A DNA stretch of 11,430 nt, taken from JANLSO01 sp031362405. GTDB lineage: Bacteria > Actinomycetota > Thermoleophilia > Miltoncostaeales > Miltoncostaeaceae. Position numbers and translations under genes: made by a program. The stretch covers positions 1-11,430 of the forward strand of contig JANLSO010000091.1 of the NCBI GenBank assembly GCA_031362405.1, in the 5' to 3' direction. Under the pieces are notes generated by a model that was not told the origin of the DNA, did no database searches, and was given only the letters and a program-made list of their open reading frames with translations. Shown here one piece after another: positions 1 through 5,988 of the stretch (its first letter is position 1; each line of letters begins with the position of its first letter).

Positions 1-867
1 GACGTAGCCCGTGAGACGGCTCACCAGGCGGCTCGACCGCGTGATCTCCGGCGTCTCGATGCCACACCACAGGCCGCCGAGGTCGTCGGCCCGGGTGCGC
101 AGGATCATCGCCAGCTCTTCGACGCTGGCATTGCCGGCCCGCTCGCCGATGCCGTTGATGCATCCCTCGACCTGCCGCGCGCCGACCTGCATCGCGGCCA
201 GCGAGTTGGCGACGGCCAGACCCAGGTCGTTGTGGCAGTGCACCGAGAGCACGACGTCGCACAGCGTGGGGCAGCGCTCGTAGAGCTCGACCAGGAAGCG
301 CTGGAACTCGGTGGGCATCGTGTAGCCGACGGTGTCGGGGATATTGATGGTGGTCGCACCCTCGGCGATCGCCGCCCCGACAACCTCCGCGACGTAGGCG
401 ACGTCCGAGCGTGTGGCGTCTTCACACGAGAACTCGACGTCGTCGACGATCGACTTGGCGAGGCGAACGGCCTCGGTGGCCTTCGCGAGGACGGTCGCCC
501 GGTCCATCCGCAGCTTGTGGGTCAGGTGGATGTCGCTGGTGGCGATGAAGGTGTGAATCCGCGGGCGGGCTGCGTCGATGACGGCCTCGCCGGCGATGGT
601 GACGTCTTTCTCGTTCGCACGCGCCAGCGCAGCGATCGTCACCCCTTCGATCTCCCTGGCCACCGCCTGGACACCCTCGAAGTCGCCAGGGGACGTGATC
701 GGGAAGCCCGCTTCGATGACGTCCACGCCGAGGCGGCGGAGCTGATGGGCGATCTCCAGCTTCTCCCGGATGTTCAGGTGAATACCCGGGGCCTGCTCAC
801 CGTCGCGGAGCGAGGTGTCGAAGAACTTCACCCGCTTGGCTTCGTCGTGCGTCTGACTCGCGGTCAC
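1..867 (-). CDS. leuA: 2-isopropylmalate synthase, 3'-truncated by window edge
   Basis: Condenses acetyl-CoA with 2-oxoisovalerate, the committed step of leucine synthesis in the cytoplasm. The 289 codons visible cover most of the HMGL-like TIM barrel. The N-terminal FDTSLRDGEQAPG carries metal ligand Asp22; SVHCHNDLGLAVANS carries His210 and His212; GIGERAGNAS carries Asn246 and ends the barrel. The linker and the C-terminal leucine-binding regulatory domain lie beyond base 1. The GTG start at 867 is supported by an AGGGAG ribosome site 7-8 nt upstream (875-880) and by an in-frame TGA at 882-880, which rules out an earlier start. Upstream lies a leucine-rich leader peptide and terminator, so attenuation by charged tRNA-Leu is likely. 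That leader also argues for LeuA over the related citramalate or homocitrate synthases. The family call is secure from motifs; the substrate is inferred. Confidence 0.95.
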   Translation of the reverse strand, partial: MTASQTHDEAKRVKFFDTSLRDGEQAPGIHLNIREKLEIAHQLRRLGVDVIEAGFPITSPGDFEGVQAVAREIEGVTIAALARANEKDVTIAGEAVIDAARPRIHTFIATSDIHLTHKLRMDRATVLAKATEAVRLAKSIVDDVEFSCEDATRSDVAYVAEVVGAAIAEGATTINIPDTVGYTMPTEFQRFLVELYERCPTLCDVVLSVHCHNDLGLAVANSLAAMQVGARQVEGCINGIGERAGNASVEELAMILRTRADDLGGLWCGIETPEITRSSRLVSRLTGYV

Positions 868-929
868 GTCAGTACTCCCTCAGATTCGATGGCTTCGAGG
901 CGTATGCCCGGATCGCGGGCGCGGGTGTC

Positions 930-954
930 AAAAAGTTCCCCCTACCGGGGGAGC
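930..954 (-). terminator. Attenuator terminator in the leuA leader
   Basis: On the minus strand GCTCCCCC-GGTA-GGGGGAAC is followed by TTTTT. Five C-G pairs plus a T-A pair form the stem (one C-A mismatch, then G-C), with loop GGTA and a five-U tail at 934-930: a canonical intrinsic terminator. It sits between the leader promoter and leuA and overlaps the leader peptide's last codons and TAG. Its 3' arm and U-tract can instead pair with 987-997. Confidence 0.85.
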
Positions 955-1013
955 AGGCCGCGAAGCGCGAGAAGGCCGCGGAGGGCGAGGGAGCTTTGGG
1001 CGGCCGTCGACAT
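942..1013 (-). CDS. Leucine-rich leader peptide of the leuA attenuator (23 aa)
   Basis: A 23-codon frame from ATG at 1013 to TAG at 944-942. It begins MSTAAQSSLALRGL and continues LALRGLLPR. Seven of 23 codons are Leu (CTC, CTC, CTT, CTC, CTT, CTG, CTC), arranged as a tandem LALRGL-LALRGL-L. The TAG falls in and beside the loop of a terminator hairpin followed by five T residues on the minus strand, 63 nt before leuA. This is the layout of a classic amino-acid leader peptide: a ribosome slowed at Leu codons would control folding of the terminator downstream. No Shine-Dalgarno sequence precedes the ATG, but a -10 box lies 8 nt upstream, so the peptide is probably read from the 5' end of the mRNA. 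The peptide itself is unlikely to have a function. The call rests on composition, position and the terminator; leader-peptide control of leuA is known in actinobacteria. Confidence 0.85.
   Translation of the reverse strand: MSTAAQSSLALRGLLALRGLLPR
987..997 (-). promoter_or_regulatory. Candidate antiterminator segment of the leuA leader
   Basis: On the minus strand AAAGCTCCCTC (997 to 987, leader codons 6-9) can pair with GGGGGAACTTT (942 to 932). Ten of eleven positions match, counting one U-G wobble; the single mismatch is 993/936. The partner is the 3' arm of the terminator plus three of its U residues, so the two structures exclude each other. A ribosome held at the later Leu codons (17-21) would cover the terminator 5' arm and leave this segment free to pair. 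The pairing is seen; its role is inferred. Confidence 0.55.
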
Positions 1014-1021
1014 CGGGCGCG

Positions 1022-1029
1022 AGATTATC
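1022..1029 (-). promoter_or_regulatory. Extended -10 promoter of the leuA leader
   Basis: On the minus strand TGATAATCT matches the extended -10 pattern TGnTAnnnT (-10 hexamer TAATCT at 1027-1022). No convincing -35 lies 16-18 nt upstream, as is common with extended -10 promoters. The hexamer ends 8 nt before the A of the leader-peptide ATG at 1013, so the transcript should begin at 1013 or 1014 and be leaderless. Inferred from sequence only. Confidence 0.5.
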
Positions 1030-1059
1030 ACGATGCCAACCGATCAGCGATGCGTGGTC

Positions 1060-1087
1060 TTGCGCTCACTGCCACCCGGCTGAGACT
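1060..1087 (+). promoter_or_regulatory. Possible promoter of the TPM-like gene
   Basis: TTGCGC (1060-1065), a 16-nt spacer and GAGACT (1082-1087) would start a transcript near 1094, about 40 nt before the ATG at 1133. The same TTGCGC-16 nt-xAGxxT arrangement occurs ahead of the polysaccharide-lyase-like gene (4270 to 4243, minus strand). The match to consensus is weak. This promoter would be divergent from the leuA leader promoter at 1022-1029. Confidence 0.3.
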
Positions 1088-1132
1088 CTTCCGCCGTTGA
1101 TCGCGCGCTTTGGCGCCTTTCCCGGGGGAAAA

Positions 1133-2452
1133 ATGAGGATCAGGGTCCTGGTCATGGCGCTCGCGCTCATGACGGTCGGTGTCGGCAGCGCGGTGGGCTT
1201 GGTTGACCCAAGCGCCGTCCGCAGCTCGAACGTGGTGATCGAGCAGGGAGTCGGCATCCAGCAGTCGAGCCGTGACCGCCTCACGCAGGCGGCGGCCGAC
1301 CTCAACGGGAACGGCCGTCCGACGAAGTTCGTCGTGCTTGCCGACCGCCCCGGGGGAAGCGCAGCGGGCGCCAAGACCTACGCCCAGAGCCTGCGTCGCT
1401 CCGTCGGGAACCAGTGGACCGTCCTCGTCCTTTCGCAGAACCCCCGCAACCTCAGCATCGCGTCCGGGCTCTCGAGCGGTCAGGTCGATCAGATCTACCA
1501 GTCGCGGATCGGGCTGCTGAGGGACAACCCCGTCCAGGGAACGGTCTCGATCGCGAACGACATCGCCGACGCGCGTGGTTCGGGCGGCGGTGGCTCACCG
1601 TCCGGTGGCTCCAGCGGAAGCTCGGGCAGCGACTCGGGCGGCAACGGAGGCGGGGGGAAGATCCTGCTGTTCCTCCTCGGGATCCCGGTGATCGGGGCGG
1701 GCCTGGCCATCTTCTTCTCTCGTCGTGCGGCAAAGCGCCGTGCGGCCCGGGACATCACGGAAGAGCGTGAGGCGCTCGAGCCGATGGTCGATGCCCTCGC
1801 GGCCCAGGTGACCGACCTCGATATGGACGTCGCCACCGGCGGAGAGAAGGGCATTGCCGCAAAGCCCGACGCCGATGACGCCACGCTTGCCTACGGCGAC
1901 GCCCGCGAAGCCATGGACAAGGCCCACACCCCGGCTGAGATCGCGGCGGTCCGCGCCACACTGGAACGCGGCTTGCGCTCGGCCCGCCGCTGTCGCGCCC
2001 GCCTGGAGGGGCGCCCCGTTGAGGACGCCGACACGGAGTCGGCGCTCGCGGGCCTGTGCACCTTCGACCCCAAGCACGGCAAGGCGGTTCAGAACGTCCG
2101 GATGCAGACACCGTCCGGCGACATGGCCGACGTCGAGGTCTGCGCGAACTGCGCCGCCGGCATCGAGCGGGGCGAGACCCCGAACGTGCGCACCGTCAAC
2201 CGCGGCGGCCAGCAGGTCCCCTACTGGCAGGGAAGCGGCGTCGGTTCGATGGTGGGCTCGATGATCGGCGCGACGATCCTGTCGCAGCTGCTGTTCCCCT
2301 CACATGGCTACGGCTACGACCAGGGGTCCCAGGGAGGCGACAGCGGCGATAGTTGGGGCGGCGGCGACAGCGGCGGAGGTGGAGGCGACTTCGGCGGCGG
2401 CGGAGACTTCGGCGGCGGCGGAGACTTCGGTGGAGGAGGCGGGGACTTCTAA
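1133..2452 (+). CDS. TPM-domain-like membrane protein with Gly-rich GGGGDF tail
   Basis: 439 aa from ATG 1133, preceded by GGGGGA; a TTG at 1097 in the same frame would spoil the signal sequence. Residues 1-22 are a signal peptide (MRIRVLVMALALMTVGVGSA). Residues 30-145 resemble the extracytoplasmic TPM/YgcG type: a Val-rich strand (TKFVVLADRP), WTVLVLSQNP, and a helix before the membrane. A Gly/Ser linker (149-175), a membrane segment (177-195) and a basic RRAAKRRAAR stop-transfer follow. Then comes a cytoplasmic helical region (205-300), a Cys motif (Cys309, Cys337-Ala-Asn-Cys340) that could bind metal, a hydrophobic Gly-rich stretch (370-388) and a tail of GGGGDF repeats. TPM proteins have been linked to phosphatase activity and photosystem repair elsewhere, but no catalytic residues can be assigned here. 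Function is unknown; envelope location is well supported. It lies divergent from leuA and convergent with the lyase-like gene. Confidence 0.8.
   Translation: MRIRVLVMALALMTVGVGSAVGLVDPSAVRSSNVVIEQGVGIQQSSRDRLTQAAADLNGNGRPTKFVVLADRPGGSAAGAKTYAQSLRRSVGNQWTVLVLSQNPRNLSIASGLSSGQVDQIYQSRIGLLRDNPVQGTVSIANDIADARGSGGGGSPSGGSSGSSGSDSGGNGGGGKILLFLLGIPVIGAGLAIFFSRRAAKRRAARDITEEREALEPMVDALAAQVTDLDMDVATGGEKGIAAKPDADDATLAYGDAREAMDKAHTPAEIAAVRATLERGLRSARRCRARLEGRPVEDADTESALAGLCTFDPKHGKAVQNVRMQTPSGDMADVEVCANCAAGIERGETPNVRTVNRGGQQVPYWQGSGVGSMVGSMIGATILSQLLFPSHGYGYDQGSQGGDSGDSWGGGDSGGGGGDFGGGGDFGGGGDFGGGGGDF
2387..2449 (+). repeat. Tandem 18-bp repeat encoding the GGGGDF tail
   Basis: The unit GACTTCGGCGGCGGCGGA occurs exactly twice (2387-2404, 2405-2422). 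A third, diverged and 3-nt longer copy (2423-2443) and a final GACTTC before the stop codon follow. It encodes four DF steps separated by Gly runs. The near-identity of the first two units suggests recent slippage duplication. It is confined to the coding region. Confidence 0.9.
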
Positions 2453-2501
2453 CCCCGCCCCGACCGGCAGTCACGACTCGCCCGAAACCGGAAGCCGCGG
2501 T

Positions 2502-2542
2502 CGTAACCGACGTTACGCCTGGTGTCTGGCACCAGACGTAAC
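2502..2542. repeat. Nested inverted repeat between convergent genes
   Basis: GTTACG (2512-2517) can pair with CGTAAC upstream (2502-2507, 4-nt loop) or CGTAAC downstream (2537-2542). In the second fold CTGGTG (2519-2524) also pairs with CACCAG (2530-2535) around a 5-nt loop, giving a 12-bp stem with one mismatch (2518/2536). It lies in the 116-bp gap between the convergent genes ending at 2452 and 2569. It has no T-tract, so a bidirectional terminator is possible but not clear. A dispersed palindromic repeat is the alternative. Confidence 0.6.
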
Positions 2543-2568
2543 ATCGACGCCCGCCCCGGCGAGTCGGT

Positions 2569-4170
2569 TCATGGCACGTTCGAGGCCTGGAAGTCGTCGT
2601 GGTAGACGACCGACGTGCCCGTGATGTCGGGGTCGCGGTAGAGCCCGAGCTTGGTGTAGTTCGTGTAGCCGGGGTAGAGAGTCCGGATGAGGGTCTTCTG
2701 GCCGGCGGGCTGGCCGTCGACGAACAGCTCGACAAAGCCAAGGTCGTCGGAGCCTGACCACTTCACATGCAGGGCGATCCGGTACCAAAGGCCCGGCACG
2801 ATCCGCGTCGACCAGATCGTCACGGCCGGGCCCGCGCTCGAGCCGTTGCCGTTCTTCGGCCATACCTGAAGGCGGTAGTCACCGCCTTCGGCGTAGAAGG
2901 CCACCGGTGGCTGGCCGTCGTGCTGGGAATGGAACTGCGTCACGACCTGGAAGTCGCTCGAGCGCTGACCGAAGACGAAGCCCTGATCGAACATCGTCGC
3001 CCACGTGTACCAGCGCTCCTGGCCCTCGGTGTCGTTGGTATCTATCGACACCTCGGTGCGTTCGCCGCAGCACGACACCGGGACGTCGCCGTCTTGAAGC
3101 TCGAACCGGGCCACGCGGCCGGTGCCACCCGGTGGTGATGGCACTGAGCTGATCCGATCGACGGCGGTCGCCTGGAAGCTGCTGATCCCGCCGAAGTTCG
3201 CGACCGGGCCGAAGCGACTGTTATAGGAGCCACTCTCGAAGTCGACCCGCGAGAAGACCGTCCCGGGAATCGTTCCCGCAGGAGGCGGGGGTGATGACGG
3301 CCCCGGAGCCGGCCGCGGCGTCGTCGGAGTGCGAGGCGGTGCTGGGGTCGTTGATGGACGAGGCACCGCAGGGGTGGTGGGCGGCGGCGCGATCACACCC
3401 GGAGCCGGTGAGACAGGAGCGGTACGCGCGGTGGGTGTTCCCGCTACCGGTTGTGAGGTCGGCGGGCTGATCGCCTGGGCGACGTCCGTTCCCCAGGTCA
3501 TCGCCCGGCGGACATGCAAAACCCCGACGTCACCGCGGTCGGTGGTTGCTCCAAGGCCGACGCTCGCCCGGGTTGCCGTTGCCGCAGTGAGGTCGAGCCG
3601 CGGTGAGCGGACGACCACGCGGCCGTTGACGCGCAGGGCGCCTCCCCCGCGGGCACGATTCCAGTGGGTCACGAGCACCGCGCGCGTCCAGGAGCGCATC
3701 TTCACCCGCGTCGACGAAACAGCGACGCGGCCCCGTGACCCATTCGCACGGATCGACCAGGCCGCCCAGCGCAGGGAGCCATCGCGTGCTCGCAGCACGC
3801 CCGCCTCGATACGTTGACCCCCGTCCGAGCCAACCTGCACGACGGCCCGAGCACGGCCGCGCGCCAAGACCTGCCGAGCAAGACGTGTCTCGGCGGAGAC
3901 GACGACGGACGAGCGTGGCGCAAACGATGCGACCACCGTCGCCGCAGCCGCCCCCGACGCCCGATCGCGCATACGGATGACGCCGTTCGTACGGGTCACC
4001 CCCGCCCCGTCGGCGGTCCAGCCGCCAAGCGACGCATCGTCGGTACGTAGGACTGTCGCGCCGCTCTGCGCGCCGATTGCAGGGCTGATGATCAGAGGAG
4101 CAGTAACCGAGCCGGCGGCGATGCCGAAGCAGGCCAGGGCACGTCGATGGGCCGAGGTGAGTCGCGGCAA
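2569..4170 (-). CDS. Secreted two-domain polysaccharide-lyase-like protein
   Basis: 533 aa from a TTG at 4170, preceded by AGAGG seven nt upstream. Residues 1-34 form a signal peptide (likely cut after AIGA). Residues 38-225 look like a beta-rich, LamG/concanavalin-type domain. Residues 234-300 are a Pro/Thr linker typical of exported multidomain enzymes. Residues 303-533 match the heparin-lyase-I-like beta-jelly-roll family (Polysacc_lyase): DFESG, GERTEVS (369-375), WYTWATMF, QFHSQHD (412-418, with candidate catalytic His414), KWS, FVELFVDGQPAG, YTKLGLYRD (505-513) and YHDDF (523-527). The family cleaves uronic-acid polysaccharides or binds them; the substrate cannot be told from sequence. 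An alternative is a non-catalytic lectin of the same fold. No other carbohydrate gene lies nearby, and it appears monocistronic. Confidence 0.8.
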   Translation of the reverse strand: MPRLTSAHRRALACFGIAAGSVTAPLIISPAIGAQSGATVLRTDDASLGGWTADGAGVTRTNGVIRMRDRASGAAAATVVASFAPRSSVVVSAETRLARQVLARGRARAVVQVGSDGGQRIEAGVLRARDGSLRWAAWSIRANGSRGRVAVSSTRVKMRSWTRAVLVTHWNRARGGGALRVNGRVVVRSPRLDLTAATATRASVGLGATTDRGDVGVLHVRRAMTWGTDVAQAISPPTSQPVAGTPTARTAPVSPAPGVIAPPPTTPAVPRPSTTPAPPRTPTTPRPAPGPSSPPPPAGTIPGTVFSRVDFESGSYNSRFGPVANFGGISSFQATAVDRISSVPSPPGGTGRVARFELQDGDVPVSCCGERTEVSIDTNDTEGQERWYTWATMFDQGFVFGQRSSDFQVVTQFHSQHDGQPPVAFYAEGGDYRLQVWPKNGNGSSAGPAVTIWSTRIVPGLWYRIALHVKWSGSDDLGFVELFVDGQPAGQKTLIRTLYPGYTNYTKLGLYRDPDITGTSVVYHDDFQASNVP

Positions 4171-4242
4171 TGAGAAACCTCTCGCAGGGACAAGCCACCG
4201 GGCACTGTGGCGCCGGTGACCTTCGACTCACGCGGCGCCGGG

Positions 4243-4270
4243 ACCCTAACCTGTCAGGGGCGGAGCGCAA
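4243..4270 (-). promoter_or_regulatory. Possible promoter of the polysaccharide-lyase-like gene
   Basis: On the minus strand TTGCGC (4270 to 4265), a 16-nt spacer and TAGGGT (4248 to 4243) would start transcription near 4236, about 65 nt before the TTG start at 4170. The arrangement resembles the candidate promoter at 1060-1087. No other structure was seen in this part of the 250-bp gap. Confidence 0.35.
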
Positions 4271-4374
4271 AATCGGCCGGGGTGCGGTCGCCATCCATGA
4301 GACCGGACGCGGCACGCGATCGACGCCGTAGGCCAGCGTTGTTTTCCTTCAGTACCACTTTGGTGGCCATAACG

Positions 4375-4415
4375 GCTTAGAGTTTGCATTACTGCCGCCT
4401 TAAGTGCCTAGAGTT
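4375..4415 (+). promoter_or_regulatory. Promoter/operator region of the Fic gene with a direct repeat
   Basis: GCTTAGAGTT (4375-4384) and GCCTAGAGTT (4406-4415) form a direct repeat with one mismatch and a 31-bp period (about three helix turns). Each holds TAGAGT, a -10-like hexamer. The second (4409-4414) ends 6 nt before the ATG at 4421, so a transcript from it would be leaderless; TTGCAT (4384-4389) is a loose -35 with a long spacer. A small inverted repeat CCAC-TTTG-GTGG lies just upstream (4355-4366). The stretch from about 4338 is visibly AT-richer than its surroundings. Operator use is inferred. Confidence 0.45.
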
Positions 4416-4420
4416 GTCCA

Positions 4421-5941
4421 ATGTCGACGTTCCGATTTGAATCCACCCCTCGCTTCTTCCGGTCGACACGCGCCACCAGCCTCGCTGTCAGCCGCGCACG
4501 ATCACGCGGAGAACTTCGGCGGATCGCGGGCAGCCTCTACACAAACGACGTCGAGACGGCGCTCGAGGTCCTCGTACCAACGCACCTTCGCGAGGTGATC
4601 GCCGTCGTGAGCGAGGGCGCGGTCGTTATGGGTCGCAGCGCGGCGCTCACCGCATACCCCGCCGAGGACGGCAGCATCTTCCTCACAGACTCTGTTACGC
4701 GCGACCTGTCGCTGCCCGGCGGGATTCATCTCCGCTCGATTCGCGGCATCGGGTCCGTGGACATCGACATTCCTCTGATTCCTGGCCGACTGTGGATGAG
4801 TTCAGACCCTCGCCAGTTGCTCGAGCACTTGGTGCCTCATCGGCGACGCGCAGGGCGGGTGTCTCGCACCTTCAGCCGTGAAGAACTCGAGGCCTGGCTC
4901 GATCGCAAGGCGAGCATCGACAAGGGCGAGGAATACCTCAACTGGCTACGGGACGAGGCTCGTCGAATCGCGCCCGTGCTCGGGTTCGAAGATCGGGTCG
5001 CGGCCGCCGAAGATCTGGTCGGTGCGTTCCTCGGAACCCGTTCAATCAAGGCGGCGTCACCCCACCTAAAGGCCCGCCAGCGCGGCCGCCCCTACGATCA
5101 GACGCGGCTTCAGCTCTTCGACGTTCTCCGGGATCGACTCATTGCCCAGGCTCCCCAAATCGTTCCTGAACCACCGGCGAGCAGGCGCGCCGTGCTCCCT
5201 TTCGTCGATGCGTACTTTTCGAACTACATCGAGGGAACCGAGTTCGACTTCCCCGAGGCAGCGCGCATCGTGTTCGACGGAGAGGAACCAGCGGGGCGCC
5301 CGGCCGACGCCCACGACATCCGTGGTACTTACGCCGTACTCGCAAGCACGATCGATATGCAGGAACGCCCAGGTTCACCCGAACACCTGCGGGCTCTGCT
5401 CGCCCGACGCCACACGACGATCATGGCCGGCCGTCCTGAGAAACGCCCGGGGGAGTTCAAGGACCGCCAGAACAGAGCGGGGGCGACCCTGTTCGTTGCG
5501 CCGTCGCTGGTCGCAGGGACCCTTGATCACGGGTTTATGCGCTACGCGGAACTCATCGACCCATTCGCGCGGGCGATCTTCATGATGTTTCTGATCGCCG
5601 AGGTTCATCCGTTCGACGACGGCAACGGCCGCATCGCCCGAGTAATGATGAACGCCGAACTCGTCGCGGCCCACCAGGCACCGGTGCTGATTCCGACCGT
5701 GATTCGCAATGACTACGTCAACGCACTGCGCGCCATGACCAACCACGGGAGCCCCGACGCGCTGATCGCGGTGCTGGATTTCGGACGTCGGTTCGCGTCC
5801 CAACTCGACTGCTCATCTGTCGAGACAGCGCGCAGCGACCTCGAGCGCACGAATGCTTTCGAGCCGCCCGACCAACCAGGAATCCGACTGTTGCTCCCGG
5901 ACGACCCGCGGACTCAGGCGGCACGAGCCTCCATCCCGTAG
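4421..5941 (+). CDS. Class II Fic AMP-transferase with AbiEi-like N-terminal half
   Basis: 506 aa. The C-terminal half is a Fic domain, a family that transfers AMP (or a related group) to protein hydroxyls. The catalytic motif HPFDDGNGR (396-404) is intact, including His396 and Arg404. The flap RPGEFKDRQNRAG (342-354) precedes it. The inhibitory helix SNYIEG (267-272) fits (S/T)xxxE(G/N) with Glu271, so the enzyme is probably self-inhibited (class II). Residues about 28-160 resemble the AbiEi family of type IV antitoxins: GELRRIAGSLYTND (winged-helix wing), an RSAALTAYP segment, DGSIFLTD, LPGGIHLRSIRG, then a region like the AbiEi C-terminal part. Residues 168-245 are helical. No Shine-Dalgarno precedes ATG 4421; a -10-like box 6 nt away suggests leaderless translation. 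It stands alone, with no separate antitoxin gene. The Fic call is secure; the AbiEi resemblance is by pattern and needs a profile search. Confidence 0.93.
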   Translation: MSTFRFESTPRFFRSTRATSLAVSRARSRGELRRIAGSLYTNDVETALEVLVPTHLREVIAVVSEGAVVMGRSAALTAYPAEDGSIFLTDSVTRDLSLPGGIHLRSIRGIGSVDIDIPLIPGRLWMSSDPRQLLEHLVPHRRRAGRVSRTFSREELEAWLDRKASIDKGEEYLNWLRDEARRIAPVLGFEDRVAAAEDLVGAFLGTRSIKAASPHLKARQRGRPYDQTRLQLFDVLRDRLIAQAPQIVPEPPASRRAVLPFVDAYFSNYIEGTEFDFPEAARIVFDGEEPAGRPADAHDIRGTYAVLASTIDMQERPGSPEHLRALLARRHTTIMAGRPEKRPGEFKDRQNRAGATLFVAPSLVAGTLDHGFMRYAELIDPFARAIFMMFLIAEVHPFDDGNGRIARVMMNAELVAAHQAPVLIPTVIRNDYVNALRAMTNHGSPDALIAVLDFGRRFASQLDCSSVETARSDLERTNAFEPPDQPGIRLLLPDDPRTQAARASIP

Positions 5942-5988
5942 CCGCCGGCAGACCGACAGCACGTTCGTACCTGCGTTTCTGGCGGTGA

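Noticed and set aside
868..1010. T-box or other riboswitch ahead of leuA
   Set aside because: No T-box consensus was seen and the short leader is fully accounted for by the Leu-codon peptide and terminator.
232..1083. A 283-codon open frame on the plus strand
   Set aside because: It runs antisense to leuA and its leader; the minus strand here translates to clear LeuA motifs. Long antisense frames are expected at this GC content.
1097..1132. TTG start 12 codons upstream for the TPM-like gene
   Set aside because: It would put an Arg/Phe/Gly/Pro stretch ahead of a good signal peptide, whereas the ATG at 1133 has GGGGGA directly upstream.
3530..4315. A 261-codon minus-strand frame overlapping the start of the lyase-like gene
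   Set aside because: Arg-rich out-of-frame shadow of the signal-peptide and N-terminal domain region; the other frame has a signal peptide and ribosome site.
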